Counted from the first letter of the stretch, positions 16,238-24,479 are shown. The stretch: 64,000 bases of DNA from Micromonospora sp. RP3T (GCF_003027925.1 NZ_PYPS01000010.1:120417-184416); one strand, 5' to 3'. Program-made: numbers and translations. Notes: a model not told the origin generated them from the sequence alone.

Positions 16238-17521
16238 ATGAACATCTGCGTCGTCGCGCTCGGAAAGATCGGCCTGCCGCTCGCCGTGCAGTTCGCCTCG
16301 AAGGGGCACCGGGTGCTCGGTGCCGACGTCTCCGAGCGGGTCGTCCAGCTGGTCAACGACGGTGCCGTGCCCTTCCCGGGTGAGGCCGACCTGGACGTCA
16401 AGCTGAAGGAGGCGGTCGCCGCCGGGCTGCTGTCGGCCACCACCGACACCGCCGCCGCGGTCGCCGAGTCGGAGGCGGTCGTCGTGGTCGTGCCGCTGTT
16501 CGTGGACGCCGAGGGCGTGCCGGACTTCGGCTGGATGGACGACGCCACCCGGGCCATCGCCCGTGGCCTCAAGCCGGGCACGCTGGTCAGCTACGAGACC
16601 ACGCTGCCGGTCGGCACCACCCGCAGCCGCTGGGCGCCGATGCTGTCCGAGGGCTCCGGCCTCACCGCGGGCACCGACTTCCACCTGGTGTTCAGCCCCG
16701 AGCGGGTGCTCACCGGCCGGGTCTTCGCCGACCTGCGCCGCTACCCGAAGCTGGTCGGCGGCATCGACGAGGCGTCCGCCGCGCACGGCGTGCGGTTCTA
16801 CGAGGCGGTGCTCGACTTCGACGCCCGCGCCGACCTGGACAAGCCCAACGGCGTGTGGGACCTCGGTTCGGCGGAGGCGTCCGAGCTGGCCAAGCTCGCC
16901 GAGACGACCTACCGGGACGTGAACATCGGCCTGGCGAACCAGTTCGCCCGCTTCGCGGACACGGTCGGCGTGGACGTCACCAAGGTGATCGAGGCGTGCA
17001 ACACCCAGCCGTACAGCCACATCCACTCGCCGGGCATCGCGGTCGGCGGCCACTGCATCCCGATCTACCCGCGGATGTACCTGTGGAACGACCCGGCGGC
17101 CACCGTGGTCCGCTCGGCGCGCGAGGCCAACGCCGCGATGCCGGACTACGCGGTCGACCTGCTCGCCGCCGCGTACGGCGACCTGACCGGGGTGGGCGTG
17201 CTGGTGCTGGGCGCCGCCTACCGGGGCGGCGTGAAGGAGACCGCCTTCTCGGGCGTCTTCCCGACCGTGGAGGCGCTGCGCCGGCGGGGCGCGACGCCGT
17301 ACGTGTCCGACCCGATGTACTCGAACGAGGAGCTGGCCGCGCACGGCCTGCCCGGCTACGACGGCGAGCCGGTCGGCGCGGCGGTGATCCAGGCCGACCA
17401 CGCGGAGTACCGCAACCTCACCCCGGCCGACCTGCCGGGCGTGACGGTGCTGGTGGACGGCCGTCGGGTCACCGACCCGGCTCGCTGGGCGGGCGTGCGC
17501 CGGGTGGTCATCGGCGGTTGA
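16238..17521 (+). CDS. UDP-sugar 6-dehydrogenase (UDP-N-acetyl-hexosamine type, WbpA/WecC-like)
   Basis: The 427-residue protein has the UDPG/MGDP dehydrogenase domain order: NAD-binding ICVVALGKIGLPLAV at the N-terminus, a central domain with ELAKLAETTYRDVNIGLANQ, and the UDP-binding C-terminal domain. The catalytic cysteine is C273 in IAVGGHCIPIYP, and the SPERV motif is near residue 153. WbpA and WecC carry the same GGHCIP context. It oxidises the C6 hydroxyl of a UDP-N-acetylhexosamine to a uronic acid using two NAD. GGAGGAAAG precedes the ATG, three bases after the GT2 stop. With the aminotransferase, Gfo/Idh and WbpD-like genes, UDP-GlcNAc is the likely substrate. UDP-ManNAc cannot be excluded. 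Confidence 0.85.
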   Translation: MNICVVALGKIGLPLAVQFASKGHRVLGADVSERVVQLVNDGAVPFPGEADLDVKLKEAVAAGLLSATTDTAAAVAESEAVVVVVPLFVDAEGVPDFGWMDDATRAIARGLKPGTLVSYETTLPVGTTRSRWAPMLSEGSGLTAGTDFHLVFSPERVLTGRVFADLRRYPKLVGGIDEASAAHGVRFYEAVLDFDARADLDKPNGVWDLGSAEASELAKLAETTYRDVNIGLANQFARFADTVGVDVTKVIEACNTQPYSHIHSPGIAVGGHCIPIYPRMYLWNDPAATVVRSAREANAAMPDYAVDLLAAAYGDLTGVGVLVLGAAYRGGVKETAFSGVFPTVEALRRRGATPYVSDPMYSNEELAAHGLPGYDGEPVGAAVIQADHAEYRNLTPADLPGVTVLVDGRRVTDPARWAGVRRVVIGG

Positions 17522-17533
17522 TCAGGCTGCGCG

Positions 17534-17564
17534 GCGGGCCCCGGCCGTTCCGGCCGGGGCCCGC
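17534..17564 (+). terminator. Strong hairpin terminator
   Basis: A perfect 14-bp inverted repeat (17534-17547 with 17551-17564) has a 3-base loop, followed by TTCGTGCTG. It lies 12 bases after the dehydrogenase stop and closes the 13041-17521 operon. Confidence 0.8.
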
Positions 17565-17612
17565 TTCGTGCTGTGCCCGAGCGGGTACCGGGCGGGAAAG
17601 CCGTCGTCCGAT

Positions 17613-17640
17613 GTTCACCTGTCGGACACCCCGGTAATAC
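17613..17640 (+). promoter_or_regulatory. Candidate promoter for the TagF-like gene
   Basis: GTTCAC (17613-17618) and TAATAC (17635-17640) are separated by 16 bases, a reasonable sigma-A-type pair in GC-rich DNA. This predicts a transcript start near 17647 and argues against the upstream in-frame TTG at 17641 as start codon. A small inverted repeat, GACCC-GTTTA-GGGTC, lies just downstream. Confidence 0.45.
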
Positions 17641-17715
17641 TTGCGTCACTTGACCCGTTTAGGGTCGCAGCCGTCCGTATCGGGCTCCGCCGACCCCGGC
17701 GGGCAGACAGGGAGC

Positions 17716-19470
17716 GTGTCGTTGTTCAGCAGAGTACGCAGCCAGCAGGGCCTCGCCGCGGTGGGCGCGACGCTCCTCGGGTACGGCGTCATGATCCTCG
17801 CCGGGGCGCTCGGCCTGGTGGTCCCGTACGCGGTGGCCGCGGTGGTCGCCCTCGCCGGTGAGGCGGCCCTGGCCGTCCGGTACGCCGCAACGGCCGAGCT
17901 GCTCGCCAAGGCCGGTGTGGGCGCCACGTTCCGGCGGCTGCTGCGGGACCTGTCGGTGGTCCTGCTGGTGCTCGCCGCCGTGCGTCCGGGCGTCGCCGGC
18001 ACGGTCGCGGTGCTGCTGCTGCCCGCCGCGCTGTGGACCCTCGCCGTGCTCACCACCGCCGTGACGAAGACGATCGACGGGCGGGTCGACCCGCCGGCGT
18101 ACACCCGCAACATCGACCTCGGCGCGCTGCGCCGCGTCCCGGTGCCGCCGGCCTGGGCGCGCGGGCTGGCCGGGCTGCGGATGCCGCTGCTCAACGTGCT
18201 GCTGGTGCCGGCGGCCGTGGTGGCCGCCGCGCTGGACCGGGTCGCCCCCGTGGTGCTCACCGGCCTGGTCACGCTGGTCGCCGGTCTGGTCACCGCCGTG
18301 GTGCTGGCGCTGACCGCGCTGCGCGGCCGGGGCGGGTCGCCGGGCGTGCTGCCCGCCGTGCACGACTGGCTGGCCCGGGAACAGCCCGAGGTGGCGCTCT
18401 ACTTCGCCGGCCCGGCCAAGGACGTCTACCAGGCCAACATGTGGCTCGCGCCGCTGGAGGCGACCGGTCGCCGCGCGGTGGTGCTGCTGCGCGCCGCGGA
18501 CGCGTTCGGCCAGCTCGCTGACACCCGGCTGCCGGTGGTCTGCGTGCCGGCCGGCGTCGACTTCATGAACCTCGACCTGGGCTCGCTGCGGGTCGCGCTG
18601 TACGCGGCGAACGTCGGCGCCAACATCCACCTGCTGCGCGAGCCGGGCGTGAAGCACGTCTTCGTCGGCCACGGCGACAGCGACAAGGCGGCCAGCGTCA
18701 ACCCGTACAGCAAGGTGTACGACGAGGTGTGGGTGGCCGGTCCCGCCGGCCGGGAGCGGTACGCCCGGGCCGGCGTCGGCGTGCTGGACCGCGACATCGT
18801 GGAGGTGGGTCGCCCGCAGCTCGCCGGCGTGCACACGTTCGGCTCCGGCGCCACCGACCACGCGTTCACCGTGCTCTACGCGCCGACCTGGGAGGGCTGG
18901 CTGGACGACGACCCCTACCACACCTCGCTGGTGCTGATGGGGGAGCGGATCGTGGCCGGGCTGCTGGCCGCCGGGAACCTGCGGGTGGTCTACAAGCCGC
19001 ACCCGTTGACCGGCACCCGCTCGCCGAAGGCCAGGGCGGCGCACGAGCGGATCGTGGCCCGGATCCGGGCCGCCGGCGGCGACACCGACCCGACCTCGCT
19101 CGACGGTGCCGCGCACCTGGTGGTCACCGGCCGCACGCCGGCGCTGTTCGACTGCTTCAACGTCACCGACCTGCTGGTCAGCGACGTCTCAAGCGTGGTC
19201 TCCGACTTCGTGCAGAGCGAGCGGCCGTACGTGGTGGCGAACCCGGCCGGGCTGTCCGAGGACGAGTTCCGCCGGCAGTTCCCCACCGCGCGGGCGGCGT
19301 ACCTGCTCTCGGCGGACTGCGGCGAGCTGGCCAAGATCCTGGACGTGACCCGGGTCGGCGACGACCCGATGACCGAGGCGCGGCGGGAGCTGAAGGAGTA
19401 CCTGCTCGGCCCGGCCGGGTCCAACCCGATGGACCGGTTCCGGGACGAGATCGGCCGGCTCTGCGGCTGA
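17716..19470 (+). CDS. TagF/TagB-type CDP-glycerol (polyol-phosphate) transferase with N-terminal membrane helices
   Basis: The protein is about 584 residues. The first 200 residues hold about six hydrophobic segments. The C-terminal 380 residues are a Glyphos_transf domain with the hallmarks VGHGDSDK (near residue 315), LYAPTWEGW (near 390), VYKPHPLT (near 420) and DLLVSDVSSVVSDF (near 490). Family members transfer glycerol-phosphate or ribitol-phosphate from a CDP carrier to a lipid-linked primer or growing teichoic acid. The start is uncertain: GTG 17716, or TTG 17722, which has better spacing to GGAG; TTG 17641 overlaps the predicted promoter region. N-terminal helices fused to this domain are unlike soluble Bacillus TagF and may anchor it. 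The gene is single and ends in a hairpin. Confidence 0.82.
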   Translation: MSLFSRVRSQQGLAAVGATLLGYGVMILAGALGLVVPYAVAAVVALAGEAALAVRYAATAELLAKAGVGATFRRLLRDLSVVLLVLAAVRPGVAGTVAVLLLPAALWTLAVLTTAVTKTIDGRVDPPAYTRNIDLGALRRVPVPPAWARGLAGLRMPLLNVLLVPAAVVAAALDRVAPVVLTGLVTLVAGLVTAVVLALTALRGRGGSPGVLPAVHDWLAREQPEVALYFAGPAKDVYQANMWLAPLEATGRRAVVLLRAADAFGQLADTRLPVVCVPAGVDFMNLDLGSLRVALYAANVGANIHLLREPGVKHVFVGHGDSDKAASVNPYSKVYDEVWVAGPAGRERYARAGVGVLDRDIVEVGRPQLAGVHTFGSGATDHAFTVLYAPTWEGWLDDDPYHTSLVLMGERIVAGLLAAGNLRVVYKPHPLTGTRSPKARAAHERIVARIRAAGGDTDPTSLDGAAHLVVTGRTPALFDCFNVTDLLVSDVSSVVSDFVQSERPYVVANPAGLSEDEFRRQFPTARAAYLLSADCGELAKILDVTRVGDDPMTEARRELKEYLLGPAGSNPMDRFRDEIGRLCG

Positions 19471-19486
19471 CCGGCGCACCGACACG

Positions 19487-19519
19487 CGGGGGCGGCGACC
19501 GGTCCGGTCGCCGCCCCCG
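19487..19519. terminator. Bidirectional hairpin terminator
   Basis: A 16-bp inverted repeat (19487-19502 with 19504-19519) lies between the convergent genes ending at 19470 and 19528. The innermost pairs would open to form the loop. Confidence 0.75.
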
Positions 19520-19527
19520 TCGCGCGT

Positions 19528-20070
19528 TCAGCCCTGCCGCGGCGGGTTGTCGACGTCCCGGGAGACGACCTCGCCCTTGGCGTCGACCCAGCCCTTGGGG
19601 CGGGCCGGGTTGCCGGCCACGAGCTGGTACGGCTGGACGTCCCGGGTGACCACCGAGCCGGCCGCGATCATCGCGTACTCGCCGACCTCGATGCCGCACA
19701 CCAGCGTGGCGTTGGCGCCGATCGACGCGCCGCGGCGGACCAGCGTCGGGGTGATCGTCCAGTCCGGATTCTGCGCGCGCGGCCGGAAGTCGTTTGTGAA
19801 CACCGCGCACGGCCCGACGAAGACCTCGTCCTCGATGGTCACGCCCTGGTAGACGGAGACGTTGTTCTGGATCTTCACCCGGTCACCGACCGTGACGCTC
19901 GCGTCGACGTACACGTTGCGGCCGATCACGCAGTCGGCGCCGACCTGGGCGCTGGACCGGATGTGGGCCAGGTGCCAGACCTTGGTGCCGTCGCCGACCC
20001 GGGCGCCGTCCTCGACGTCGGCCGTCGGGTGGACGAAGACGGAGGCGGACCGGTCGTTGCTGTCAGTCAT
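19528..20070 (-). CDS. wbpD: Hexapeptide-repeat N-acetyltransferase, WbpD-like
   Basis: The 180-residue protein is almost entirely a left-handed beta-helix, with hexapeptide repeats from VFVHPTADVEDGARVGDG to VGEYAMIAAGSVV. It carries the WbpD landmarks GTKVWHLAHI, KIQNNVSVYQGV, GPCAVFTND, LVRRGASIGANATLVCGI and the closing AGNPARPKGWV. WbpD acetylates the 3-amino group of UDP-2-acetamido-3-amino-2,3-dideoxyglucuronate using acetyl-CoA. The start is taken at ATG 20070 (TDSNDRS) behind GTGGAA; the frame is open to 20127 with no better site. It is on the opposite strand from the other pathway genes and convergent with the TagF-like gene, but it completes their set. Confidence 0.85.
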   Translation of the reverse strand: MTDSNDRSASVFVHPTADVEDGARVGDGTKVWHLAHIRSSAQVGADCVIGRNVYVDASVTVGDRVKIQNNVSVYQGVTIEDEVFVGPCAVFTNDFRPRAQNPDWTITPTLVRRGASIGANATLVCGIEVGEYAMIAAGSVVTRDVQPYQLVAGNPARPKGWVDAKGEVVSRDVDNPPRQG

Positions 20071-20137
20071 TTCCACTCGCATCGTTGCGGGGCGCGTCGC
20101 GCCGTCGGGCGGGGCTCGACGCAGCATAACGAGCGCG

Positions 20138-20479
20138 TCAGGTGACCAGTTCGGCCACCGCGTCGGCGGCCGGCCGGTCCGCCGGCAGCGCGTGCGCGGC
20201 GACCACCGCGTCGACCGGCAGCGCGGCGTACAGGTGCGGGAAGAGCGCGCCGTCGCGGGACTCCTCCCACCGCAACGCGTCGCCGAGCCGCGCCTCGTCC
20301 ACCGCGAGCAGCGTGAGGCCGGTGACGCCGGCGAAGTACCGGCGCGCGGTCTCCACCACCTGCCCGGCGGCGGAGAGGTGGAGGTAGCCGTCCTGCCGGT
20401 CCAGGGCGGTGCCGGCGAAGCTCCCGGCCGCCCGCGCCGCCCGCCACTCGTCGTCGGCGAGAATCTTGTAGATCACCAC
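20138..20479 (-). CDS. DUF952-family protein
   Basis: The 113-residue protein has the DUF952 landmarks: IYKILADDEW at the N-terminus, DGYLHLSAAGQV near residue 30, LRWEESRDGALFPHLYAAL near 70. The family is small, soluble and widespread, with no well-established biochemical role; a relation to phosphoribosyl- or glutathione-transferase folds has been proposed only from structure. The start is one of two adjacent GTG codons (20479 or 20476). It is divergent from the response regulator, with 84 bases between. Confidence 0.85.
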   Translation of the reverse strand: MVIYKILADDEWRAARAAGSFAGTALDRQDGYLHLSAAGQVVETARRYFAGVTGLTLLAVDEARLGDALRWEESRDGALFPHLYAALPVDAVVAAHALPADRPAADAVAELVT

Positions 20480-20563
20480 CGCAGCCTAGAACGGCAGTCG
20501 CGCCCGGGCGACGCGTCTGCCACCATTCCGGGGGCAACAGGTCGAGCGGACGGAGAGACACGG

Positions 20564-21220
20564 GTGCGGATCCTCCTGGTCGAGGACGACCGACGGGTCG
20601 CCGCGGCGCTGTCGTCCGCGCTGACCCGTCGGGGGTACCAGGTGGAGCACGCCGCCACGGTGGCCGCCGCGCTCTCCGCCGCCCCCTGCGACCTGGTGCT
20701 GCTCGACCTGACGTTGCCCGACGGCGACGGCACCGACCTGTGTCGCGAGCTGCGCCGGCGCAGCAGCCAGCTCGGCATCATCGCGGTGACCGCCCGGGGC
20801 GAGGAACGCGACCGGGTGCTGGGCCTGCGGCTGGGCGCCGACGACTACGTGGTCAAGCCGTTCTCGATGGTGGAGTTGCAGGCCCGGATCGAGGCGGTGC
20901 TGCGCCGGGCCGCGCACACCGTGCCGGAACGCCACCTGATCGAGGCGGGCGAGGTCCGCATCGACGTGGGCGGCCGGACGGTCAGCGTGGCCGGGCGGGC
21001 GGTGACGCTGACCCGTAAGGAGTTCGACATCCTGCTCTCGCTGGCCCGCCAGCCCGGGGTGGCGGTGCCCCGGGACCGCATCCTGCTCGACGTGTGGGGC
21101 ACCACCTGGGCCGACCGGCACACCGTCGAGGTGCACGTCGGTTCGTTGCGCGGCAAGCTCGGCGACCCGACGCTGGTGGAGACCGTACGCGGGGTCGGCT
21201 ACCGGCTCCGCACCACGTGA
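20564..21220 (+). CDS. OmpR/PhoB-family response regulator
   Basis: The 218-residue protein has a receiver domain (1-115) with acidic pocket E7/D8/D9, phosphoacceptor D48 in LLDLTLPDGDG, T76 and K98 (VVKPF). A winged-helix DNA-binding domain follows (about 125-216: VTLTRKEFDILLSLA, HTVEVHVGSLRGKL, GVGYRL). The start is GTG 20564 with GGAG at 20552-20555; a longer in-frame ORF runs back to 19862 but is antisense to other genes. The kinase gene starts 10 bases after the stop, so the two form a cognate pair. Its regulon may include the nearby convergent TAXI-lipoprotein gene (inference). Confidence 0.93.
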   Translation: MRILLVEDDRRVAAALSSALTRRGYQVEHAATVAAALSAAPCDLVLLDLTLPDGDGTDLCRELRRRSSQLGIIAVTARGEERDRVLGLRLGADDYVVKPFSMVELQARIEAVLRRAAHTVPERHLIEAGEVRIDVGGRTVSVAGRAVTLTRKEFDILLSLARQPGVAVPRDRILLDVWGTTWADRHTVEVHVGSLRGKLGDPTLVETVRGVGYRLRTT

Positions 21221-21230
21221 GGAGGCCACG

Positions 21231-22673
21231 GTGCGCCGCCGGTTGGTGATCAGCTACCTGCTGCTGATGGTGCTGGTGCTGCTCGCGCTGGAGACCCCGC
21301 TGGCGGTGACGCTGGCGTCCCGGGAGACCGACCGGGTCCGGGCCGACCGGCTCGCCGACGCCACCCGCTTCGCGTCGCTCGCCGGCCCGGCGTTGCGCGG
21401 CGGCAGCCCCGGCCCGCTGGACGGGGAACTGGCCGCCTACGACGACCTCTACCGCATCGGCGCGGCGGTGGTGGACCGGGACCGGCGCACCGTGGCCGCG
21501 TCGTCCCGGTGGGAGCCGGACGCCGGCACCGGCCCGGCGGTCGACACCGCGCTGTCCGGGCAGCAGTTCAGCGGCCCGGAGTCGGTCTGGCCCTGGGTGG
21601 ACGGGCCACTGGTGACGGCGGTTCCGATCAACGACGGCGGCGAGGTGCTCGGGGCGGTGGTCACCACCACCCCGGCCGACGCGGTGCGCCGCACCGTCAC
21701 GGTGTGGTGGCTGATGCTGGCCGGCATCGGCCTGCTCGCGGTGCTGGCCTGCGTCTCCACCGCGTTCGGGCTGGCCGGCTGGGTGCTGCGCCCGGTCACC
21801 GAGCTGGACGCGGCGACCCACGAGATCGCCGAGGGACGCCGCACCGCCCGGGTCCGGCCCCGCCTCGGCCCGCCGGAGCTGCGCCGGTTGGCGACCAGCT
21901 TCAACCACATGGTCGACGCGGTCTCCGACGTGATGGACCGGCAGCGGGCCTTCGTCGCGCACGCCAGCCACCAGCTCCGCAACCCGTTGACCGCGCTGCG
22001 GCTGCGGGTGGAGGAGCTGGGCCCCAGCCTCACCGACCCGGACGGCCGGGCCGAGCACCGGCTGGCGCTGGAGGAGACCGACCGGCTGGCCACCGTGCTC
22101 GACGCGCTGCTGACGCTGGCCCGGGCCGAGCGGGAGGAGAACCAGCGGGTCACCGTGGACGCGGGCGCCGCCGCCGCGTCCCGGGTGGCGGCCTGGCTGC
22201 CGCTGGCCCGGCACCGGGCGGTCACGCTCCGGCTCGACCCGGTCGACACGCCGGCGTACGCCCGGACCGTGCCGACCGCGATCGACCAGGCGCTCGACGC
22301 GCTCATCGACAACGCGGTCAAGTTCAGCGGCGCCGGGGGAGAGGTGACGGTGACCGTCCACCCGGCCGACGGCGGGACGGCGCTGACCGTGGCCGACACC
22401 GGTCCCGGCATGACGGCCAGCCAGCTCGACCAGGCCACCGAGCGGTTCTGGCGGGCGCCGGACGTGCAGAACGTGGACGGCGCGGGGCTGGGGCTGACCA
22501 TCGCCGCGGTGCTCGTCGACGCGTCCGACGGCCGGCTCACCATGCGCCAGGGGGAGCCGCGGGGCCTGGTCGCGGAGCTGTGGTTCCCGGCGCCGCCCGA
22601 CGACCCGGGTGGCCTCGACGCGGCCGACGCGCCGGCCGCGCCGCAGCGCCACGACGAGCCGGTGGGCCGCTGA
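21231..22673 (+). CDS. Membrane sensor histidine kinase
   Basis: The 480-residue protein starts at GTG with GGAGG ten bases upstream. It has one helix at about residues 6-30, an extracytoplasmic sensor region at about 31-155, a second helix at about 157-184, a HAMP linker (LRPVTELDAATHEIAEG), and HisKA with the phosphoacceptor H247 in SHQLRNPLTALRL. The HATPase domain shows an N box (ALIDNAVKFS), a G1 box (VADTGPGM) and a G2 box (GAGLGLTIA). It autophosphorylates and passes phosphate to the regulator encoded just upstream. The periplasmic domain is short and of no obvious family. The TAXI-type binding lipoprotein encoded convergently could be its ligand partner (inference). Confidence 0.93.
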   Translation: MRRRLVISYLLLMVLVLLALETPLAVTLASRETDRVRADRLADATRFASLAGPALRGGSPGPLDGELAAYDDLYRIGAAVVDRDRRTVAASSRWEPDAGTGPAVDTALSGQQFSGPESVWPWVDGPLVTAVPINDGGEVLGAVVTTTPADAVRRTVTVWWLMLAGIGLLAVLACVSTAFGLAGWVLRPVTELDAATHEIAEGRRTARVRPRLGPPELRRLATSFNHMVDAVSDVMDRQRAFVAHASHQLRNPLTALRLRVEELGPSLTDPDGRAEHRLALEETDRLATVLDALLTLARAEREENQRVTVDAGAAAASRVAAWLPLARHRAVTLRLDPVDTPAYARTVPTAIDQALDALIDNAVKFSGAGGEVTVTVHPADGGTALTVADTGPGMTASQLDQATERFWRAPDVQNVDGAGLGLTIAAVLVDASDGRLTMRQGEPRGLVAELWFPAPPDDPGGLDAADAPAAPQRHDEPVGR

Positions 22674-22680
22674 GCGGCCC
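22664..22680. terminator. Small hairpin spanning the kinase stop codon
   Basis: GGGCCGC (22664-22670) and GCGGCCC (22674-22680) pair around the TGA, which forms the loop. It lies between convergent genes and is a weak candidate terminator. Confidence 0.4.
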
Positions 22681-22712
22681 GCGTCAGCGGGCCGGAAGGC
22701 TCCGGTGCCCGG

Positions 22713-23675
22713 TCAGGGCTTGGCGTCGCGGTACCACCGGGCCGCGCCCGGGTGCAGCGGCAGCGGGGTGGTCACGATCGCCGACCGGGGGCTCATCCGG
22801 CCGGCCGCAGGATGCGCCGCGGCCAACTCCTCCCGGCGTTCCATCAGCAACCGGGTCACCTCGCGCACCAGATCGGCGGGGAGGCTGGCGCGGACGATCA
22901 GGTAGTTCGGGTTCGCCACCGTGCTGACCGGCTCCGTCTGGTAGACCGAGCGGGGAATGTCCCGGGTGACGTAGACCTGCCCGTACGCGCGCCGCAGCGG
23001 CTCGGTCCAGTCGCCCAGGTCCACCATCCGCAGTGCGCTGCGCTGGGCCAGTTCGGCGACACCCCGCACCGGCAGGCCGCCGGAGAAGAAGAACGCGTCG
23101 ATCCGCCCCTCGCGCAGCGCGGCCACCGAGTCGTCCAGCCCCAGATGCTCCTGGCGGATCCGGGCGCCGCCGAGCTGCGCCACCTCCAGCAGCCGGGTGG
23201 CGGTCACCTCGGTGCCGGAGCCGTCGGCGCCCACCGAGACCCGCCGGCCGCGCAGGTCGGCCAGCGTGCGGACCGGGCCGCCGGCGGTGGTCACCAGGTG
23301 CAGCAGGTCGTCGTAGACCCGGGCCACGGCGAGCACGGCCGGGTGGGCCGGCTCCCGGGGCGGCAGCACGTCGGCCTGGGTGAAGCCCAGCTCCGCGTCA
23401 CCGGCGCCGACCAGCCGGACGTTCTGCGCGGAGGCGGCGGTCACCACCACGTCCGCCCGCACCCCGGGCAGCTCCCGGTTGAGCAGCGCGGCGAGCGACT
23501 GGCCGAAGGCATGGTAGACGGCGGTCGGGCTGCCGGTGGCGATGCGGATCCGCACCGGCTCGGTGGGCTCGTCCCGGCAACCGGTCACCCCGGCGACGAG
23601 CAGCAGCAGCAACGCCAGCGGGGCCGCGGTCCGGCGCCGGCCGCGCGCAGACCAGTGTCGGTTCACGCGCTGCAC
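22713..23675 (-). CDS. TAXI-family TRAP transporter substrate-binding lipoprotein
   Basis: The 320-residue precursor has a basic N-terminus, a hydrophobic core (LALLLLLVAGV) and a lipobox VTGC with C33, so it is an exported lipoprotein. The mature part starts IRIATGSPTAVYHAFGQSLA, the classic TAXI (TRAP-associated extracytoplasmic immunogenic) opening. Further landmarks are GDAELGFTQADV and RVSVGADGSGTEVTA. TAXI proteins bind small acidic solutes for TRAP transporters, but no DctM/DctQ permease gene is in the window. The start is GTG 23675; GTG 23666 is an alternative. It is convergent with the two-component genes, so it may work as a sensing partner. Confidence 0.85.
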   Translation of the reverse strand: MQRVNRHWSARGRRRTAAPLALLLLLVAGVTGCRDEPTEPVRIRIATGSPTAVYHAFGQSLAALLNRELPGVRADVVVTAASAQNVRLVGAGDAELGFTQADVLPPREPAHPAVLAVARVYDDLLHLVTTAGGPVRTLADLRGRRVSVGADGSGTEVTATRLLEVAQLGGARIRQEHLGLDDSVAALREGRIDAFFFSGGLPVRGVAELAQRSALRMVDLGDWTEPLRRAYGQVYVTRDIPRSVYQTEPVSTVANPNYLIVRASLPADLVREVTRLLMERREELAAAHPAAGRMSPRSAIVTTPLPLHPGAARWYRDAKP

Positions 23676-23721
23676 TCTGCGCCGTGCACCCGCCGCCGCG
23701 CAAGCCCGCCGCCGGGACCGG

Positions 23722-24372
23722 TCAGCCCAGGGCGGCGCTCTCGGTGATCCGGGCCCGATGCTCGCCGTTCGCGACGCTCACCAGGAAACAGCCCGAACCC
23801 GGCCGCAACGCCGCCGGCACCTCCAGCAGCGCCGCGCCGCGCACCAGCACCGCCGCCAGGTCCCGGTCGGTGAGCCGGATGCCGAGGCAGTGCCGGCGTA
23901 CGTGCCGGCCGCCGGCGAGCAGCGCGGCCCGCCAGACCGCGGTGGCCAGCCGGGGACGCCAGACGCGGCGGGCCGTCGACGCGCCCGGGAACGGCCCGCC
24001 GAGCAGCTCGCGACGACCCTGCCGCCAGCCGGCCGCCAGCAGGTTCGCGTACGCCGACCGGTGCTCCGGGAGCACCGACAGCCGGTGCAGCTCGTACCGG
24101 CGGCGCAGCCCACCGGTGGTCAGCTCGTGCGCGACCGGCACGTCGAGCCGGCGCAGCAGGTGCCGCATCCGGTGCGCCGCGTCCTCCCGGTTGAACTCGG
24201 CGATCCCGCCCCGGTACGGGTCGACGTCGAGCCGGCGGACGTGCGCGGCCGGCGGCGTCGTGCAGCGCACCAGGCAGGCGAGTTCGAAGGCGTCGGTCAG
24301 GGTCGGCCAGTCCAGCGGCGGGGGCGACGACGGGCGCGGCCGGTCGAGCAGCGTGGTGGGCTCGGAGAGCAT
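23722..24372 (-). CDS. Unrecognised protein, actinobacterial hypothetical
   Basis: I do not recognise this 216-residue protein. It is soluble, very Arg/Leu-rich, with no signal peptide or membrane helix and a predicted alpha/beta composition. Notable segments are CLVRCTTPPAAHVRRLDVDP, EDAAHRMRHLLRRLDVPVAH and VWRAALLAGGRHVRRHCLGIRL. The start ATG at 24372 has AGGAG eight bases upstream; an in-frame GTG at 24378 is too close to that site. It lies 46 bases upstream of the TAXI gene on the same strand, so the two may be co-transcribed. Coding status is supported by third-position GC and by the ribosome-binding site. Confidence 0.6.
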   Translation of the reverse strand: MLSEPTTLLDRPRPSSPPPLDWPTLTDAFELACLVRCTTPPAAHVRRLDVDPYRGGIAEFNREDAAHRMRHLLRRLDVPVAHELTTGGLRRRYELHRLSVLPEHRSAYANLLAAGWRQGRRELLGGPFPGASTARRVWRPRLATAVWRAALLAGGRHVRRHCLGIRLTDRDLAAVLVRGAALLEVPAALRPGSGCFLVSVANGEHRARITESAALG

Positions 24373-24479
24373 CGGCACAGCTCCTTGGTCGACGTCGGGG
24401 CCCCTCTACCGTGGCCCGCGCCGCCGGGCCGGGGAACCGCTGCGCCCGAGCCTTGAGCAAAATTTGCGCGAAGCCGCGC

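Noticed and set aside
17641..17715. TTG 17641 as the start of the TagF-like gene
   Set aside because: It overlaps the predicted -10 and transcript start region and adds 25 residues without family character; GTG 17716 or TTG 17722 near GGGAG fit better.
20082..20127. Longer N-terminus for the WbpD-like acetyltransferase
   Set aside because: The extra residues (MLRRAPPDGATRP) lie before the beta-helix start and have no ribosome-binding site comparable to the one before ATG 20070.
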